A stretch of 64,000 nt of DNA from Cepaea nemoralis. Its lineage: Eukaryota > Mollusca > Gastropoda > Stylommatophora > Helicidae. The translations under genes were made by a program, and so were the position numbers. Within the stretch, counting starts at the first letter, position 1. Each line of letters opens with the position of its first letter. Below are positions 1 to 11,436 of the stretch, piece by piece. The DNA lies in assembly GCA_014155875.1 (NCBI GenBank), contig JACEFZ010027747.1:186001-250000 (forward strand), written 5' to 3'. Under the pieces are notes generated by a model. That model was given only the letters and a program-made list of their open reading frames with translations, had not been told where the DNA came from and did no database searches.

Positions 1-155
1 TAGGGAGTGGAATTAACGAGGTTTGGGACATTATTCACGCAATAATTAACGTGTGTAGGTACATTTATCATGGTGGAATTAACGTGTCTAGTAACATATT
101 TCATGGTAAAATTAACCTGTTCAGTGTCATTTTCCACAGTGGCTAATGTCCTCTC
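1..155. repeat. Degenerate tandem repeat, about 42-bp period
   Basis: Three to four diverged units share a core near GGTGGAATTAAC, for example at about 71 and 113, 42 bases apart. No coding capacity. The array probably continues left of the window. Confidence 0.5.
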
Positions 156-195
156 ATGATCATTTATTTTCTGGGCTCGATATCGAATTAACACA

Positions 196-249
<54 letters not shown>

Positions 250-280
250 CTAGAGATAGAGAGAGAGAGGGAGGGAGTGA

Positions 281-318
<38 letters not shown>
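196..318. repeat. Compound CA / GA microsatellite
   Basis: A CA dinucleotide run to about 246 is followed by a GA-rich run to 318. From 319 to about 1,274 I see no supported gene or repeat; the short open frames there have no recognisable protein features. Confidence 0.9.
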
Positions 319-321
<3 letters not shown>

Positions 322-1274
322 ATCTTTATTAAATCTTACCAGCATCTAACTCGCTAGTAACAAACCCTGTAGGTGAGCCGGTTGTCGCGTCCATCTCTCA
401 TCCTGGTATCTATCTCGTCACAAAGCCGTCACAGTATGACGTCATATATCACAACAGCAACTTCCGCCACCAGCAGTCACACAAATACGATTCCGGTGAC
501 GTCAACGGCGCGAGATTCCGGCATTAAGTAGTGCGCAATACACACACATCTGGGAGCTGGGATTTGCTGGCGGAGTCCTATAGAACTGCGGTATGCGTCT
601 GTGACTGGACGAGGCTCATTATAGATTACAATGTTAACATTTACTGACAAAATAACCTGAAGGTGGTAAATCCCCAGCAATCATGGTGTGGTGTATTAGA
701 CGTCTGGCGATGTCGGATAAGTGCCATTAAACTAGAAACAGCGTTACATATGTTGCTCACTTTAAACTCCATCAACATGTAAATACAGAAGAAAGTAGGA
801 CAAATACGCCATTGGACATGTTATATGTCATAATGAGAAACCGTGCCCAGGAAAGGAATGTGTATATCATGAGTGGTTCTATAAGTGGAGTCTCACTAAT
901 GCTGTGGGATTGGTGCACAGTGCGAAGACTGGAGCAGTTTTTGTAGTTATGTGCAATGAATTTTCTGCTTGATAAACAACAAACGGAAGGATCAAAGACC
1001 GAGGAAGAGCTGACGTCATTTAAATGTGAGAGATACATCCATGGGTATTGAGAGGCTTGATTTGAAGCCATATGAAACATGGGGAAATAAGAGAGCAGAC
1101 TAGGATAATAAATACACCGAAAGCTGTGCTAACGTAGGGAGAAAACCAGGCTTAGCAAAAAATCTTGGTGTAGGGAATCACGGCAGTCGACCGGGCTGTC
1201 CTCTCTAGAGATGCTCCAAATACGGCAATTCTTGGCCAAGGCTCACAGCATGGGTGGTTGAGTGGGCTTTGCTT

Positions 1275-1592
1275 TCACAAGATGTTACAAGTGCAACTCT
1301 CACATTAACGCTAGTTCCAAGTGCACCCCTCATATCAGCAATAGTTCCTAGCCCAACCCTCACATCAGAGCTAGTTTCAAGTGCAACCCTCACATCAGAG
1401 CTAGTTTCTAGTCCAACCCTCACACCAGAGCTAGTTCCTAGTCCAACCCTCACATCAGAGCTAGTTCCAAGTGCAACCCTCACATCAGAGCTATTTCGAA
1501 ATGCAACTCTCACATCACAGCTAGTTCCTAGTCCAACCCTCACATCACAGCTAGTTCATAGTCTAACCCTCACATCAGAGCTAATGGACTAG
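1275..1592. repeat. 30-bp minisatellite, about 10 units
   Basis: Units of 30 bp carry the core CTCACATCAGAGCTAGTT. Because 30 is divisible by three and the unit lacks stops, both strands stay open and give 10-residue repeat peptides; these are by-products of the period, not evidence for a gene. 1,600-2,260 holds nothing I can support. Confidence 0.85.
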
Positions 1593-2261
1593 GTTTTCCT
1601 TTCACAACATGAGCTAAATACTTCACTTCTTGTCAGGGCAGAATTCGACTTCACCATTACCCTTAACCCGTTCAACCTCAAGGAGAAGTTATAGTTAGGA
1701 TCCATCACCGGATCAGAATGATAGTCCTGTGACTAGACAGCCACCAAAGCAGCTGAATATGGTTTTATCCTCACAGTCTTATCAATCCGAAGGTGATTGT
1801 TGTCCACATGGGGTAATGGACGGGGAGTGCAGTAAGTATCAGGGCAGAAGTACTTATTGTTTCTCTAATGTTAACAGTGCAGGTTATATCTCGCTGTTTA
1901 TATAATCTTGTTTTCAAAATTGTTTGTCGTCTGTAGCAGGTTGCCTGTCTTCGATTTAGCGGTCATACACGCTTGGCACTCATATCACAACACTATGTTA
2001 TGCGATACTCGCCTTCAAGTGCTGATGCGATCTTTCAGGGGACGAAATGTCGGTGAAACTTTCACCCTAATGTTTGGTAGTAGTTATTTCCCTTGCTTAG
2101 CTTTTTTTTTGTCTCTGCCATGAATCCAGTGCTGGAAGCACTGCTGTCAAACTTCACCTATCCTAATCTAACATTGCCAGAAGCACTGCTGTTAGAAGCG
2201 CGACTGTTAGATTCATACAAGAGACAACATTGCAGTTATAAACATATTTTAGGCGAACGAA

Positions 2262-2326
2262 AGAAGAAGAAGAAGAAGAAGAAGCGCGCGCACACACACA
2301 CACACACACATACACTCACACACAAT
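2262..2326. repeat. GAA then CA microsatellites
   Basis: A short GAA run is followed directly by a CA run. Confidence 0.85.
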
Positions 2327-2339
2327 TATTCGATACATC

Positions 2340-2572
2340 CGCCATTTCACCCACTGAAACCTCTGGTCGATATATCCGTCACTTCACCCACTGAAAACTC
2401 TGGTCGATATATCCGTCACTTCAGCCCCTGAAACCTCTGGTTGATACATCCGTCACTTCAGCCACTGAAACCTCTGGTCGATACATCCGTCACTTCACCC
2501 ACTGAAAACTCTGGTCGATATATCCGTCACTTCTTCCTCTAAAACTCTGGTCGATATATCTGTCACCCCAGC
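2340..2572. repeat. 37-bp minisatellite, about 6 units
   Basis: Units share CTCTGGTCGATATATCCGTC; the CCCACTG start recurs at 2,350 and 2,387, giving a 37-bp period. Later units differ by small indels and substitutions. Confidence 0.85.
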
Positions 2573-2800
2573 CCGTGTCTCTGTGGCGAAGTGGTCATGT
2601 CGTCTGCCTGGCGCTGCGATGGTTGTTATGGTCGTTTTCTAACTACGTCATTTAGTTCACCAGTAACTTATTTTAGAGGCCTCTAGGGGTGAGGGGGGAT
2701 CGTCGCTAAGGCCACTGATGTTGAGCTCTGTGCCACGTCCTTAGCCAGGACTCTCAGTTGAAAGAGTCACGTGGCATACAATCAAGCGTCATGGCGTGGA
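2573..2800 (+). mobile_element. Diverged tRNA-derived SINE
   Basis: The start, GTGTCTCTGTGGCGAAGTGG, matches the 5' end of the SINE copies at 6.2 and 61.5 kb and includes a perfect RNA polymerase III A box (TGGCGAAGTGG). A later ATCGTCGCTAAGGCC segment matches the SINE body. The B-box region is not clearly preserved, so this is either a diverged subfamily or a damaged copy. Confidence 0.5.
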
Positions 2801-2884
2801 TCCTCCTGACTTTAAATGTGTAAACCTTGTTGTTATTGTCTAATTCAGTCTTATTCTGTATTGCTTATAATTATTCGTTGTAAT

Positions 2885-3125
2885 CACGTTGAGTTGTCTG
2901 TCTCCGTATTATCATCTACAGTTGCCTGTCACCGTATTATCATAAACAATAGCCTATGTCCGTATTATCATATACAATTGCCTATGTACGTTTGAACATA
3001 TACAATTGCCTATGTCCGTTTTACCATATACAATTGCCTATCTTAGTATTATCACGTTCGGTTGTTTGTCTTCGTATTACCACGTACAGTTGTCTGGCTC
3101 CGTATTATCATATACAATTGCCTTG
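2885..3125. repeat. 28-bp minisatellite, about 9 units
   Basis: Imperfect units around TATGTCCGTATTATCATATA, spaced about 28 bp. From 3,130 to about 4,190 there is no feature I can support. Confidence 0.75.
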
Positions 3126-4189
3126 CCCAAAGTTGTCCCATGGGCTGGCGGAGAAAAAAAGCTCACTTCTCTTTTGATAGAACATTGTTTTTACCCCTCC
3201 TCCCCCACATAAAATGAAGGAATGCTATTCAATAGTTGAAGAAACACTAGACTATATGCTCACTGGGGTCGAGTCAGATTTTGTCTCTCCGAATTCACAC
3301 GTGTATTTCGAGCCTCGACCAACTACACAGCACTGTAGCCGACGTAGATTCTCCCATCACTAAGAGGTTCAATTCCTGTCTGCCAATACTTGTCCAATGT
3401 TTCTGTCGTCTAGTTTATTGCGATATCAACGATTATACCACTGTCTTCTTCTACAACTTGTTTTCGCCATGTAGGCCTGCGGGTAATTCCTCTAACTGTG
3501 TCTATCCAACACACGCATCACACAGGTCTTTCCCCACTAGTCAATTGCCATGACTATACCAGCTCTCCCACTTGCTAGCACCAACCGTTCAGTATCTAAG
3601 TGAATGCCTGGCTGTACCCGACCACTTCTGCCTCATTATGTTGTCCAGAAATCAGTGACAAGGATCTCCTGAGAGTTTCATAAGAAAACGCAATTGATCA
3701 CTAGTGGTCACGTTTCAGCGTTTCCCAGATCTCGACGCGTATGATTGATCCACCGGCAGGTCAAGGCCGTCAGTTTCCGAGGTCATAGATTCCCACTGGG
3801 TATTTTATCATCGATCACAACCTACATTTGACCGGCGTTCAAGGTTGCAGCCTGGTTCGTATCTGCTATTGAGGGGTAGGGGAAGTTGGGGGATGCAGAA
3901 TAAATGCTACAGTTCTAGACACCATTCGTGCAATATACTTTTAATACTCACCCTGGTATTTGATGCTGTATAGATCAACATGGTTGGGGTCTGTTGGCTC
4001 ACCAAAGCTATGGAGTTTGTGCTCTGTACTGAGAACATCCCTGCGTGATCTATAGGAGCAGATTGCAGCTCTTATTGAGATATCCATGTGCAATGAAAGT
4101 TATCATTTACAAGCCAAACTAGAGCTAGACAAAATATGGTAGCGTAGTGTGTAGAAAATTAATTGGACAGCCAAAATGAGTAATCAGAT

Positions 4190-4440
4190 CGTTTTAAGGA
4201 AAGCTGAGTCGCAAAGACAGAAACATCAGAAAGTGGCAGTCATCGTTTTTTTTTTTTTCACGTGATGAGAAAACAAAAATATTGCATGTTGTGACAATCG
4301 GAAAGATTGGCGGAAAGTGTGATAAAGGAAGACAGCTTGAGAAGATTCTTGACAGTCTTGTGTCATGGCACGGAAAGGAGTTAACACACGAATTGACTCA
4401 TGACGTCGGAGATCTTAAATTGTGGAGAGGCATGTGTAGT
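4190..4440 (+). pseudogene. Decayed RTE-like LINE 3' end
   Basis: The translation retains scattered landmarks of the LINE C-terminus seen intact at 5.2-5.9 kb: HVMRK, then GKIGG, then a SLVSWHGKE...ELTHDVGDLKLWR stretch that lines up with LALWHGRD...ELIHDSVDRVRWQ in the better copy. Frames shift and a T-rich run at 4,247-4,258 interrupts it. It is an old, non-functional 5'-truncated copy. 4,440-4,720 has no recognisable content. Confidence 0.6.
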
Positions 4441-4720
4441 AGGTGTGTTGACCAAGCTAGTAGTGCTGGTTCAGTCTCCAGTATTAACATGATTCTGTGT
4501 CTGACTAGCTCTGGGCACCACCCGCCTCTCATAGCACGCACCGAACAATTGTCACCATCCATGAATTGTGTAGGAAGTACAGGTAGCGAGGTGGACAACT
4601 GGCCACCACACCCCGTACTTCCGTGAATATGTGAAGACCCATCACACTTCAGAGTCCAACAGCATCATTTGTCATGGGAATTACCTTATCTAATAGGTGA
4701 CCCCTCTAGGCATTAAGTTC

Positions 4721-5058
4721 GAGTCTGTTGACAATGGAATTCCTTAAATTTGAACATTCGATTCTGGTCTCTTGACAATGGAATTCCTAAAATCTTAACA
4801 TTAGATTCTAGTCTCTTGACAATGGAATTCTTAAAATCTTAACATTAGATTCTAGTCTCTTGACAACGGAATTCCGAAAATCTGACCATTAGATTCTAGT
4901 CTCTTGACAATGGAGTTCCTAAAATCTGAACATTAGATTCTTGTCTCTTGACAATGGAAATCTTAAAATCTTGACATTAGATTCCAGTCTCTTGACAATG
5001 GAATTCTTAAAATCTGGACATTAGATTCTAGTCTCTTGACAATGGAATTCCTAAAACC
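4721..5058. repeat. 44-bp minisatellite, about 8 units
   Basis: Units carry GATTCTAGTCTCTTGACAAT followed by a GGAATTCCTAAAATCTGAAC-type half. The array ends just upstream of the RTE-like fragment. Confidence 0.9.
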
Positions 5059-5214
5059 CGCTGTGGATCTGTGATGTGATAGAGCCACCACATTCTGTGG
5101 GCCTGAATGCACGGGGATTGCCAATCCTGTCCTTACTTAGAGAGATGGCGAAATCAGGCGTCAAATCCACACCCGGCAGCGCTCATAATATTATTAGCGA
5201 AGCTACTTATCAAC

Positions 5215-5873
5215 GACAATCCGAACAAAGAACAAAGAACGAAATACCACAGTGTAATATACAAGTAAATGGGAATATTCTTCAACAAGTGAATAGGTAC
5301 AATTATCTCGGAACAGTAATAACATCTGATGGGAGATGCCTTGAAGAGATTAGAACAAGGATCGCCATGGCAAAAGTAGCCTTTAGCAAGATGAAAAACA
5401 TACTGACCAATAAAAAGATGTCAATTGAAACGAGAAAAAGAGTGTTGAGATGCTACATAGAACCTGTACTTTTATATGGATGTGAAACTTGGACAATGAG
5501 CAGCCAGGCTGAAAAACATCTGATGGCTGTAGAAATGTGGTTTCTGAGGAAAATGCAAAGAATACCATGGACAGCCAGAAAGACCAATGAACAAGTCCTT
5601 CAAGAAACAAATGAAGATCGTAAACTGATCAGAGACATTAGACGTAGACAGTCACACTTTTTTGGGCATGTTATGAGAAGAAATGATTTGGAGAACTTGG
5701 TGACAACTGGTAAGATCGAGGGGAACAGACCAAGGGGAAGACCTAGAAACAAGTATCTGGATGGCTTGGCCTTGTGGCATGGTCGAGACAGAAACACGGA
5801 ACTGATCCACGACTCTGTTGATCGAGTGAGATGGCAGAACATGACCGCCCACGCTTACCGACATGGCACATGA
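5215..5873 (+). mobile_element. RTE-like (BovB-type) LINE, C-terminal part of ORF2
   Basis: The open frame ends at 5,873 and its last 210 or so residues match the region downstream of the reverse-transcriptase fingers and palm in RTE/BovB-type elements. Landmarks in order are YNYLGTVITSDGR, EPVLLYGCETWTM, the tryptophan-rich MQRIPWTARKTNE, HFFGHVMRR, and GKIEGNRPRGRPR. The catalytic reverse-transcriptase motifs and the endonuclease are absent, so it is a 5'-truncated dead copy, as is usual after incomplete target-primed reverse transcription. The first 45 residues of the open frame (from 5,076) do not look like LINE protein. A second truncated copy lies at 42.6-43.0 kb on the same strand. Confidence 0.85.
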
Positions 5874-6084
5874 TGGATGGACTTATCAACGAAGCTAGCA
5901 CGCCCTCCCAGATAAGGTGCTTTGTCCCAGTATTCCAGGAAGTAGCCTTTGTGATTGTAGCCATACTGACCACATCACCGCCGATCGGTTGCCGACTGGT
6001 CTATACAAATATTGGTTTGAACCATGTACCCTATAGGCACAGTGACGTGGGAAAAAGACCTTTCCTTTCCTTTTCTTTCCGTCA

Positions 6085-6167
6085 TGCTACTTTACTTTAC
6101 TTTAGGCTACTTTACTTTACTTTACTTTACTTTACTTTACTTTACTTTACTTTACTTTACTTTAAAA
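6085..6167. repeat. CTTTA pentanucleotide tract (SINE tail)
   Basis: Nearly pure CTTTA repeats abut the 3' end of the antisense SINE; read on the minus strand they form its AAAGT-type tail. Confidence 0.85.
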
Positions 6168-6400
6168 AGTCGCTTAAAAGTCGACAGGGTCGACTTCATT
6201 GCACCGGGTTTTATCCCATATGGTTCGGTCTCTTTCCGCAGCATGGAAATCGTCGCATTAGGCACGCGTAGCTTTTAGCGACGACCCGCAGGAGTCTCCG
6301 AAACATTTAACTCGTAAACCGAAGGGTGCGGCCCGGAATCGAACCCACAACCTTCGGAGCACGAGTAAAACGGCTTGACCACTTCGCCACAGAGACACCA
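6168..6400 (-). mobile_element. tRNA-derived SINE with A and B boxes
   Basis: On the minus strand the element starts GTGTCTCTGTGGCGAAGTGG, has a perfect A box at 6,379-6,389 (TGGCGAAGTGG) and a B box at 6,335-6,345 (GGTTCGATTCC), the internal promoter of a tRNA gene. The tRNA-unrelated body includes GGAGACTCCTGCGGGTCGTC and ends GTCGACTTTTAAGCGACTT before the pentanucleotide tail. It is over 200 bp, far longer than a tRNA, and cannot fold as a complete one. A related full copy is at 61.45 kb. Just upstream (6,409-6,427) is another T-arm-like segment, hinting at a dimer. Confidence 0.85.
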
Positions 6401-6426
6401 AAATATCGGGCCCGTCCGGGATTTGA

Positions 6427-6513
6427 ACTTACTTTGCTTTACTTTGCTTTGCTTTACTTTACTTTACTTTACTTTACTTTACTTTACTTTAGGCTATTTT
6501 ACTTTACTTGTAC
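6427..6513. repeat. CTTTA/CTTTG pentanucleotide tract
   Basis: A second tract of the same pentanucleotide on the other side of the SINE. 6,540-7,010 has no supported feature. Confidence 0.85.
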
Positions 6514-7034
6514 CTCCCTCAGGGGAGCCAAGGCTTTACAGTAGCTCCCATGGCTACAGACACGCTGCTCTAGTGGTGCCAGCTCCATCGAGGCGCGGCT
6601 GTGATACATAAAATGAGCAAGGACTCCCAGCTCCGCCCTGTATACAACGGGAACCCGAACACATCCTGGGAGATCACGGTGACTGTGTGGTATTTACCTC
6701 GTCAATTATAGACTGCCGATTGATCCATAAACCATGAAACTAACACCATACCCCCAATACGCCCCCTGGCAAGGACGAGGGTCCTGCACTACATTCTGGG
6801 GTTGTTTATGTAATGATTTAATGTGTTCAATCTTAGCCGATTTTTTTTTTCCAGTCAGAGACGGAGATGGTACTCGGAAGCCACCCCACTTAAGGTGTTT
6901 ATTATTATTATAATTTAATATTAAGTTCGTAAGGGTCCAGTGTCTGGCTTTCATGTGTGGCTGCTAGGGTACAATGACCGTCAGGGATGGCAAAGAGACA
7001 TCAGTGCGATGGTTAGCAGTTTACGTGTCATGTA

Positions 7035-7140
7035 TCACGTGTCAAAGAGTCATAGCAATGGCAAACTACTGAACGTAAACTTGCCAAGAAATCACAAACA
7101 GTCAAAAAATACTGGGGTTGACTACGACGACCTGTAAATG
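7035..7140. repeat. Dispersed repeat copy 1 (family shared with 10.1 and 11.2 kb)
   Basis: Shares the core CTTGCCAAGAAATCA and a trailing GGGTTGA...GACCTGTA with copies at 10,120-10,205 and 11,225-11,310. Family not identified; probably a retroposon 3' segment. Confidence 0.55.
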
Positions 7141-7394
7141 ATAGGCAACTAACTTTAATTAACATAGTGTCAGCAAGACTGTTTTCTCTCTACTTAATTT
7201 AAGATATAAGAAAAATTGATCACTTTTCACGGGAGACAAGTGTGGGGCACTATTAAATACAGAGACTGGAGAAACTGCAATTAAACCCAAAAAAAACAAA
7301 AAACATACCCACCGGAAAAATGATACACAATGGAATAAAAGATATCCATCTAAAATCTCAACAGAAGATAAACTACCCAGTGGGAGAAATAACA

Positions 7395-7430
7395 AGAGAA
7401 ACATTGATTGTTTTGGACTCATTAAAAAGA
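7395..7430. repeat. Short dispersed repeat, shared with 23.29 kb
   Basis: AGAGAAACATTGATTGTTTT here matches AGAGAAACATTGAATGTTTT at 23,291, immediately after the 20-bp array. Function unknown. Confidence 0.4.
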
Positions 7431-7551
7431 CATACCACGCTTACTATAAACTAACACTGGAGAAAGATCAAGGACAGACGAGCAAGATGTGGGGAACATC
7501 ACAGATGGAAAGCTAACATCTAGACATGGGGGAACGGAGTCTGTCAGTGTA

Positions 7552-8795
7552 CGGTCAAAGTATGAGACAAAGTGTACAATCAAAGTATGAGACAATGTGT
7601 ACAATCAAAGTATGAGACAAAGTGTACAATCAACGTATGAGACAAAGTGTACAATCAACGTATGAGACAAAGTGTACAATAAACTATGAGGTGAAGTGTA
7701 CAATCAAAGTATGAGACAACGTGTACAATCAAAGTATGAGACAAAGTGTACAATCAAAGTATGAGACAAAGTGTACAATCAAAGTATGAGACAAAGTGTA
7801 CAATCAAAGTATGAGACAAAGTGTACAATCAAAGTATGAGACAAAGTGTACAATCAAAGTATGAGACAACGTGTACAATCAAAGTATGAGACAAAGTGTA
7901 CAATCAAAGTATGAGACAAAGTGTACAATCAAAGTATGAGACAAAGTGTACAATCAAAGTATGAGACAAAGTGTACAATCAAAGTATGAGACAACGTGTA
8001 CAATCAAAGTATGAGGCAAAGTGTACAATCAAAGTATGAGACAAAGTGTACAATCAAAGTATGAGACAAAGTGTACAATCAAAGTATGAGACAACGTGTA
8101 CAATCAAAGTAAGAGACAAAGTGTACAATCAAAGTATGAGACAACGTGTACAATCAAAGTATGAGACAAAGTGTACAATCAAAGTATGAGTCAATGTGTA
8201 CAATCAAAGTATGAGACAAAGTGTACAATCAACGTATGAGACAAAGTGTACAATCAACGTATGAGACAAAGTGTACAATCAACGTATGAGACAAAGTGTA
8301 CAATCAAATAAGAGACAAAGTGTACAATCAAAGTATGAGACAACGTGTACAATCAAAGTATGAGACAAAGTGTACAATCAACGTATGAGACAAAGTGTAC
8401 AATCAACGTATGAGACAAAGTGTACAATCAAATAAGAGACAACGTGTACAATCAAAGTATGAGACAAAGTGTACAATCAACGTATGAGACAAAGTGTACA
8501 ATCAAATAAGAGACAACGTGTACAATCAAAGTATGAGACAAAGTGTACAATCAACGTATGAGACAAAGTGTACAATCAACGTATGAGACAAAGTGTACAA
8601 TCAAAGTATGAGTCAATGTGTACAATCAAAGTATGAGACAAAGTGTACAATAAACTATGAGGCGAAGTGTACAATCAAAGTATCAGACAGTGTGTACAAT
8701 CAAGTATGAGACAAAGTGTATGATCAACGTATGAGACAAAGTGTACAATCAAAGTATGAGCCAATGTGTACGATCAAAGTATGAGACGAAACCTG
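7552..8795. repeat. 25-bp minisatellite, about 49 units
   Basis: Units of 25 bp are built on GTGTACAATCAAAGTATGAG plus ACAAA. Variants include AACGTATGAG and a shorter AAATAAGAG form; the 8,220-8,590 part shows repeating blocks of variants, which indicates local block duplication. Confidence 0.95.
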
Positions 8796-8929
8796 TGTGC
8801 GACGTGTTCACTGCAGCCAACATTCACCGTGGATGGGATATTGATTGTTTGATTGATTGGTTGGTTGATGAGCTTTAATTGACACACACACAACTTATTT
8901 GTTTCTTTTTCTACGGCATGCTTTTTCTC

Positions 8930-8985
8930 ACCACCCTCCCCCCCCCCCCCCTCCTCTTTTTCTTCTTCTTCCTCCTCCTTCTTCA
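8930..8985. repeat. C/T-rich low-complexity run
   Basis: Poly-C followed by CTT/CTC-rich sequence. The flanks 8,800-8,930 and 8,985-9,220 hold no supported gene. Confidence 0.8.
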
Positions 8986-9221
8986 ATATTGGTGCCTGGC
9001 TGCGAACAGAGATTGTCGATCACAACTCTGCATTCCTCTCTGTCATCTTTAATGTTAATTATTTGAGTGTTGAGTGTTAGTATTGCTGTTGGAGCTGTCA
9101 ACATACATGTCAGCCTTGTTTTTCTTCTCTCCAAGTATGCTTCTGCATACGCGTAATTTCTCTAACCCACATCTTCTGTTGATGTGTCTCATAAATGTCG
9201 TCTCTCCGAATGCCTTTTATT

Positions 9222-9960
9222 ACACCTGCAGTTATCAACACCTGTCTGTTTGATTTCTTCTCCGTCAAGGAAATTCTAACACCGGCAGTTATCAATACCT
9301 CTCCGATGGCGTTCTTCTCCGTCAAAGAAATCCTCACACCTGCAGTTATCAACACCTGTCCATTTGCTTTCTTCTCAGTTCAAGAAATTCTTACACCTGC
9401 AGTTATCAACACCTGTCCGTTTGCTTTCTTCTCCGTCCAAGAAATTCTAACACCTCAGTTGTTAACACATGTCCGTTTGCTTCCTTCTCCGTCCAAGAAA
9501 TTCTTACACCTGCAGTTATCAACACCTGTCCGTTTGCTTTCTTCTCCGACCAAAATGTTCTAACGCCTCAGTTGTCAACACCTGTCCGTTTGCTTTCTTC
9601 TCCGTGCAAGAAATTATCTACATCTGCAATTATCAACACCTGTCCGTTGGCTTTCTTCTCCGTCCAAGAAATTCTAACACCTGCAGTTGTCAACACCTGT
9701 CCATTTACTTTCTTCTCCGTCCAAGAAATTCTAACACCTGCGGTTGTCAACACCTGTCCGTTTGCTTTCTTCTCCGTCCAAGAAATTATAACACCTGCGG
9801 TTGTCAACACCTGTCCGTTTGCTTTCTTCTCCGTCCAAGAAATTCTAACACCTGCGGTTGTCAACACCTGTCCATTTACTTTCTTCTCCGTCCAAGAAAT
9901 TCTAACACCTGCGGTTGTCAACACCTGTCCATTTACTTTCTTCTCCGTCCAAGAAATTAT
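9222..9960. repeat. 57-bp minisatellite, about 13 units
   Basis: Units of 57 bp (19 codons) contain ACACCTGTCCGTTTGCTTTC and CCAAGAAATTCTAACACCTG. The period is a multiple of three, so long 19-residue-repeat reading frames appear on both strands. Several units have single-base deletions that would shift frame, which argues against a translated gene. Confidence 0.9.
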
Positions 9961-9977
9961 CTACAGCCTTCTTACAA

Positions 9978-10088
9978 ACTGCCAGCGCAGTGGCGAAGGG
10001 GTTACAAATTCGATTAGCATTTCCGCATGCGGCGTGCGACACACAGCCGCAGGCGATTAGGAAGCGGACTGCCCTGCGCTGGTGTTCA
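9978..10088. mobile_element. Possible short foldback/hAT-like relic
   Basis: CCAGCGCAG at 9,980 is mirrored by CTGCGCTGG at about 10,074, bracketing about 100 bp with further internal complementarity. CAGTGGCG starts are common in hAT termini, but the terminal match is short and no clear target duplication is visible. Confidence 0.3.
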
Positions 10089-10119
10089 AAAATAGTATAA
10101 ATGTCGATCGTTCAGAAAG

Positions 10120-10205
10120 CAATAGCAAACTAATGAACGTAAGCTTGCCAAGAAATCACAAACAACCCAAAAATTATGGGATTGAATGCCATGTCTTGTA
10201 CAGGT
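10120..10205. repeat. Dispersed repeat copy 2
   Basis: Core CTTGCCAAGAAATCACAAAC, as at 7.0 kb. The stretch 10,210-11,160 contains one 84-residue open frame (10,610-10,864) without recognisable features; I do not call it. Confidence 0.55.
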
Positions 10206-11159
10206 TTTTACTAACCATATCTCTACTGCCCACTGAGTAATCTCCGTGTGATTACCCGTTGTCCAACATTGGCTTCCTACAAATGGAACCACTACACAAG
10301 TTAGCGGACAGTAATCCACGCTAGAAGCATGACAAATGAGCTGTGTGCATAGAACCACAGGTATCATTATCCCCTTTATACTACCCGCCTATTGTAACTA
10401 CCTCGGACGCCCACTAATCGTATTCTTGCTTACCAAAAAATAAGTGGATTCACGTATATCCAGTATACATCTCGTTAATGTTCTGTTTTCATCCACATAG
10501 TTGGTATTAGATGGATAACAGACAAACAGTGAGACTACTAACAATGTCGATATTTCTTATCACAGACACGGACATTCCTATCAACAATAACCAAGCAGAA
10601 ACATAAATATTGTCGAAGGGAAATAATCAATGCCCATTCCCGCAAGTCTCTTCTTCCTTGCTACTAGCAGAATTGTCGCTCTTGCCGGCCCGGTTCCAGA
10701 AACACTGTATGGGGACAGCACAACTGCCGCGCCTTGTCGCCACTGAACTAGCCTGGAGAAAATACCGGGCCCTTGGCGGAACTAGGGAACTAATACAAGT
10801 GTTTAAAATACCGACGTGCGAAAAAGTGTATGTGCTTTGTGTTACAGCCAATTATGAAATGTGAATTACTTGAGTCAATAAATTCAGGAACAAAAGTAAT
10901 TATGCAGAGAAGTCCTTATACGGCCATCGTGTTGGAGGATAATGCCACGGCGGAGTTAATGAGCTTGTGAAGTTTCCTCCCAGCTGTAAAATGCTGCATC
11001 ACCACTGGTGAGTAATTGAACAATTTGTTTGAACTCTCACATAAATATTTATGCGTCTGTGTGGGGGTTCTTGTCTGCTTCTTGTCTAAATTTATGTCCA
11101 CTTGGCTGTAATGTTGCAATGGGAGGGGATTATCTGATAATATGTTTCCTGTCCTCAAA

Positions 11160-11436
11160 TGTGCCCTCTTCTTATATGATATATGTTTAGTCTTCTTCTT
11201 ATATATGTAGGACTAGTTCTTATATAAACTACTGAGCGTAATCTTGCCAAGAAATCAACAGACAGCTGAAAGATGCTGCTGTTGACAGCGATGTCCTGTA
11301 AAGGATATGCGAATTTTAAAAAAAAAGTTCTTATATATGTTTGTCTTCTTCTTATGTTACGTTACGTTGGACTAGTTCTTATATAAGTTTGTCTTCTTCT
11401 TATATATGTTTGTCTTCTTCTTATGTTATGTTATGT
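11160..11436. repeat. Outlying patch of the 20-bp minisatellite, with dispersed repeat copy 3
   Basis: Units such as TTCTTCTTATATATGTTTGT resemble the array that starts at 13,048. They surround a third copy of the CTTGCCAAGAAATCA repeat at 11,225-11,310. The LINE and mariner that follow may have split an originally continuous array. Confidence 0.6.

Noticed and set aside
1205..1592. Overlapping 112-residue frames on both strands
   Set aside because: Shadows of the 30-bp minisatellite.
6335..6400. A tRNA gene suggested by A and B boxes
   Set aside because: The boxes sit in a 230-bp element with a tRNA-unrelated body and tail, repeated elsewhere, so it is a SINE.
7552..8795. CRISPR-like array of short repeats
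   Set aside because: The 25-bp units are directly adjacent with no unique spacers; it is a minisatellite in a eukaryotic setting.
10610..10864. 84-residue frame as a small gene
   Set aside because: No recognisable domain, no splice context, and the opposite strand is equally open.
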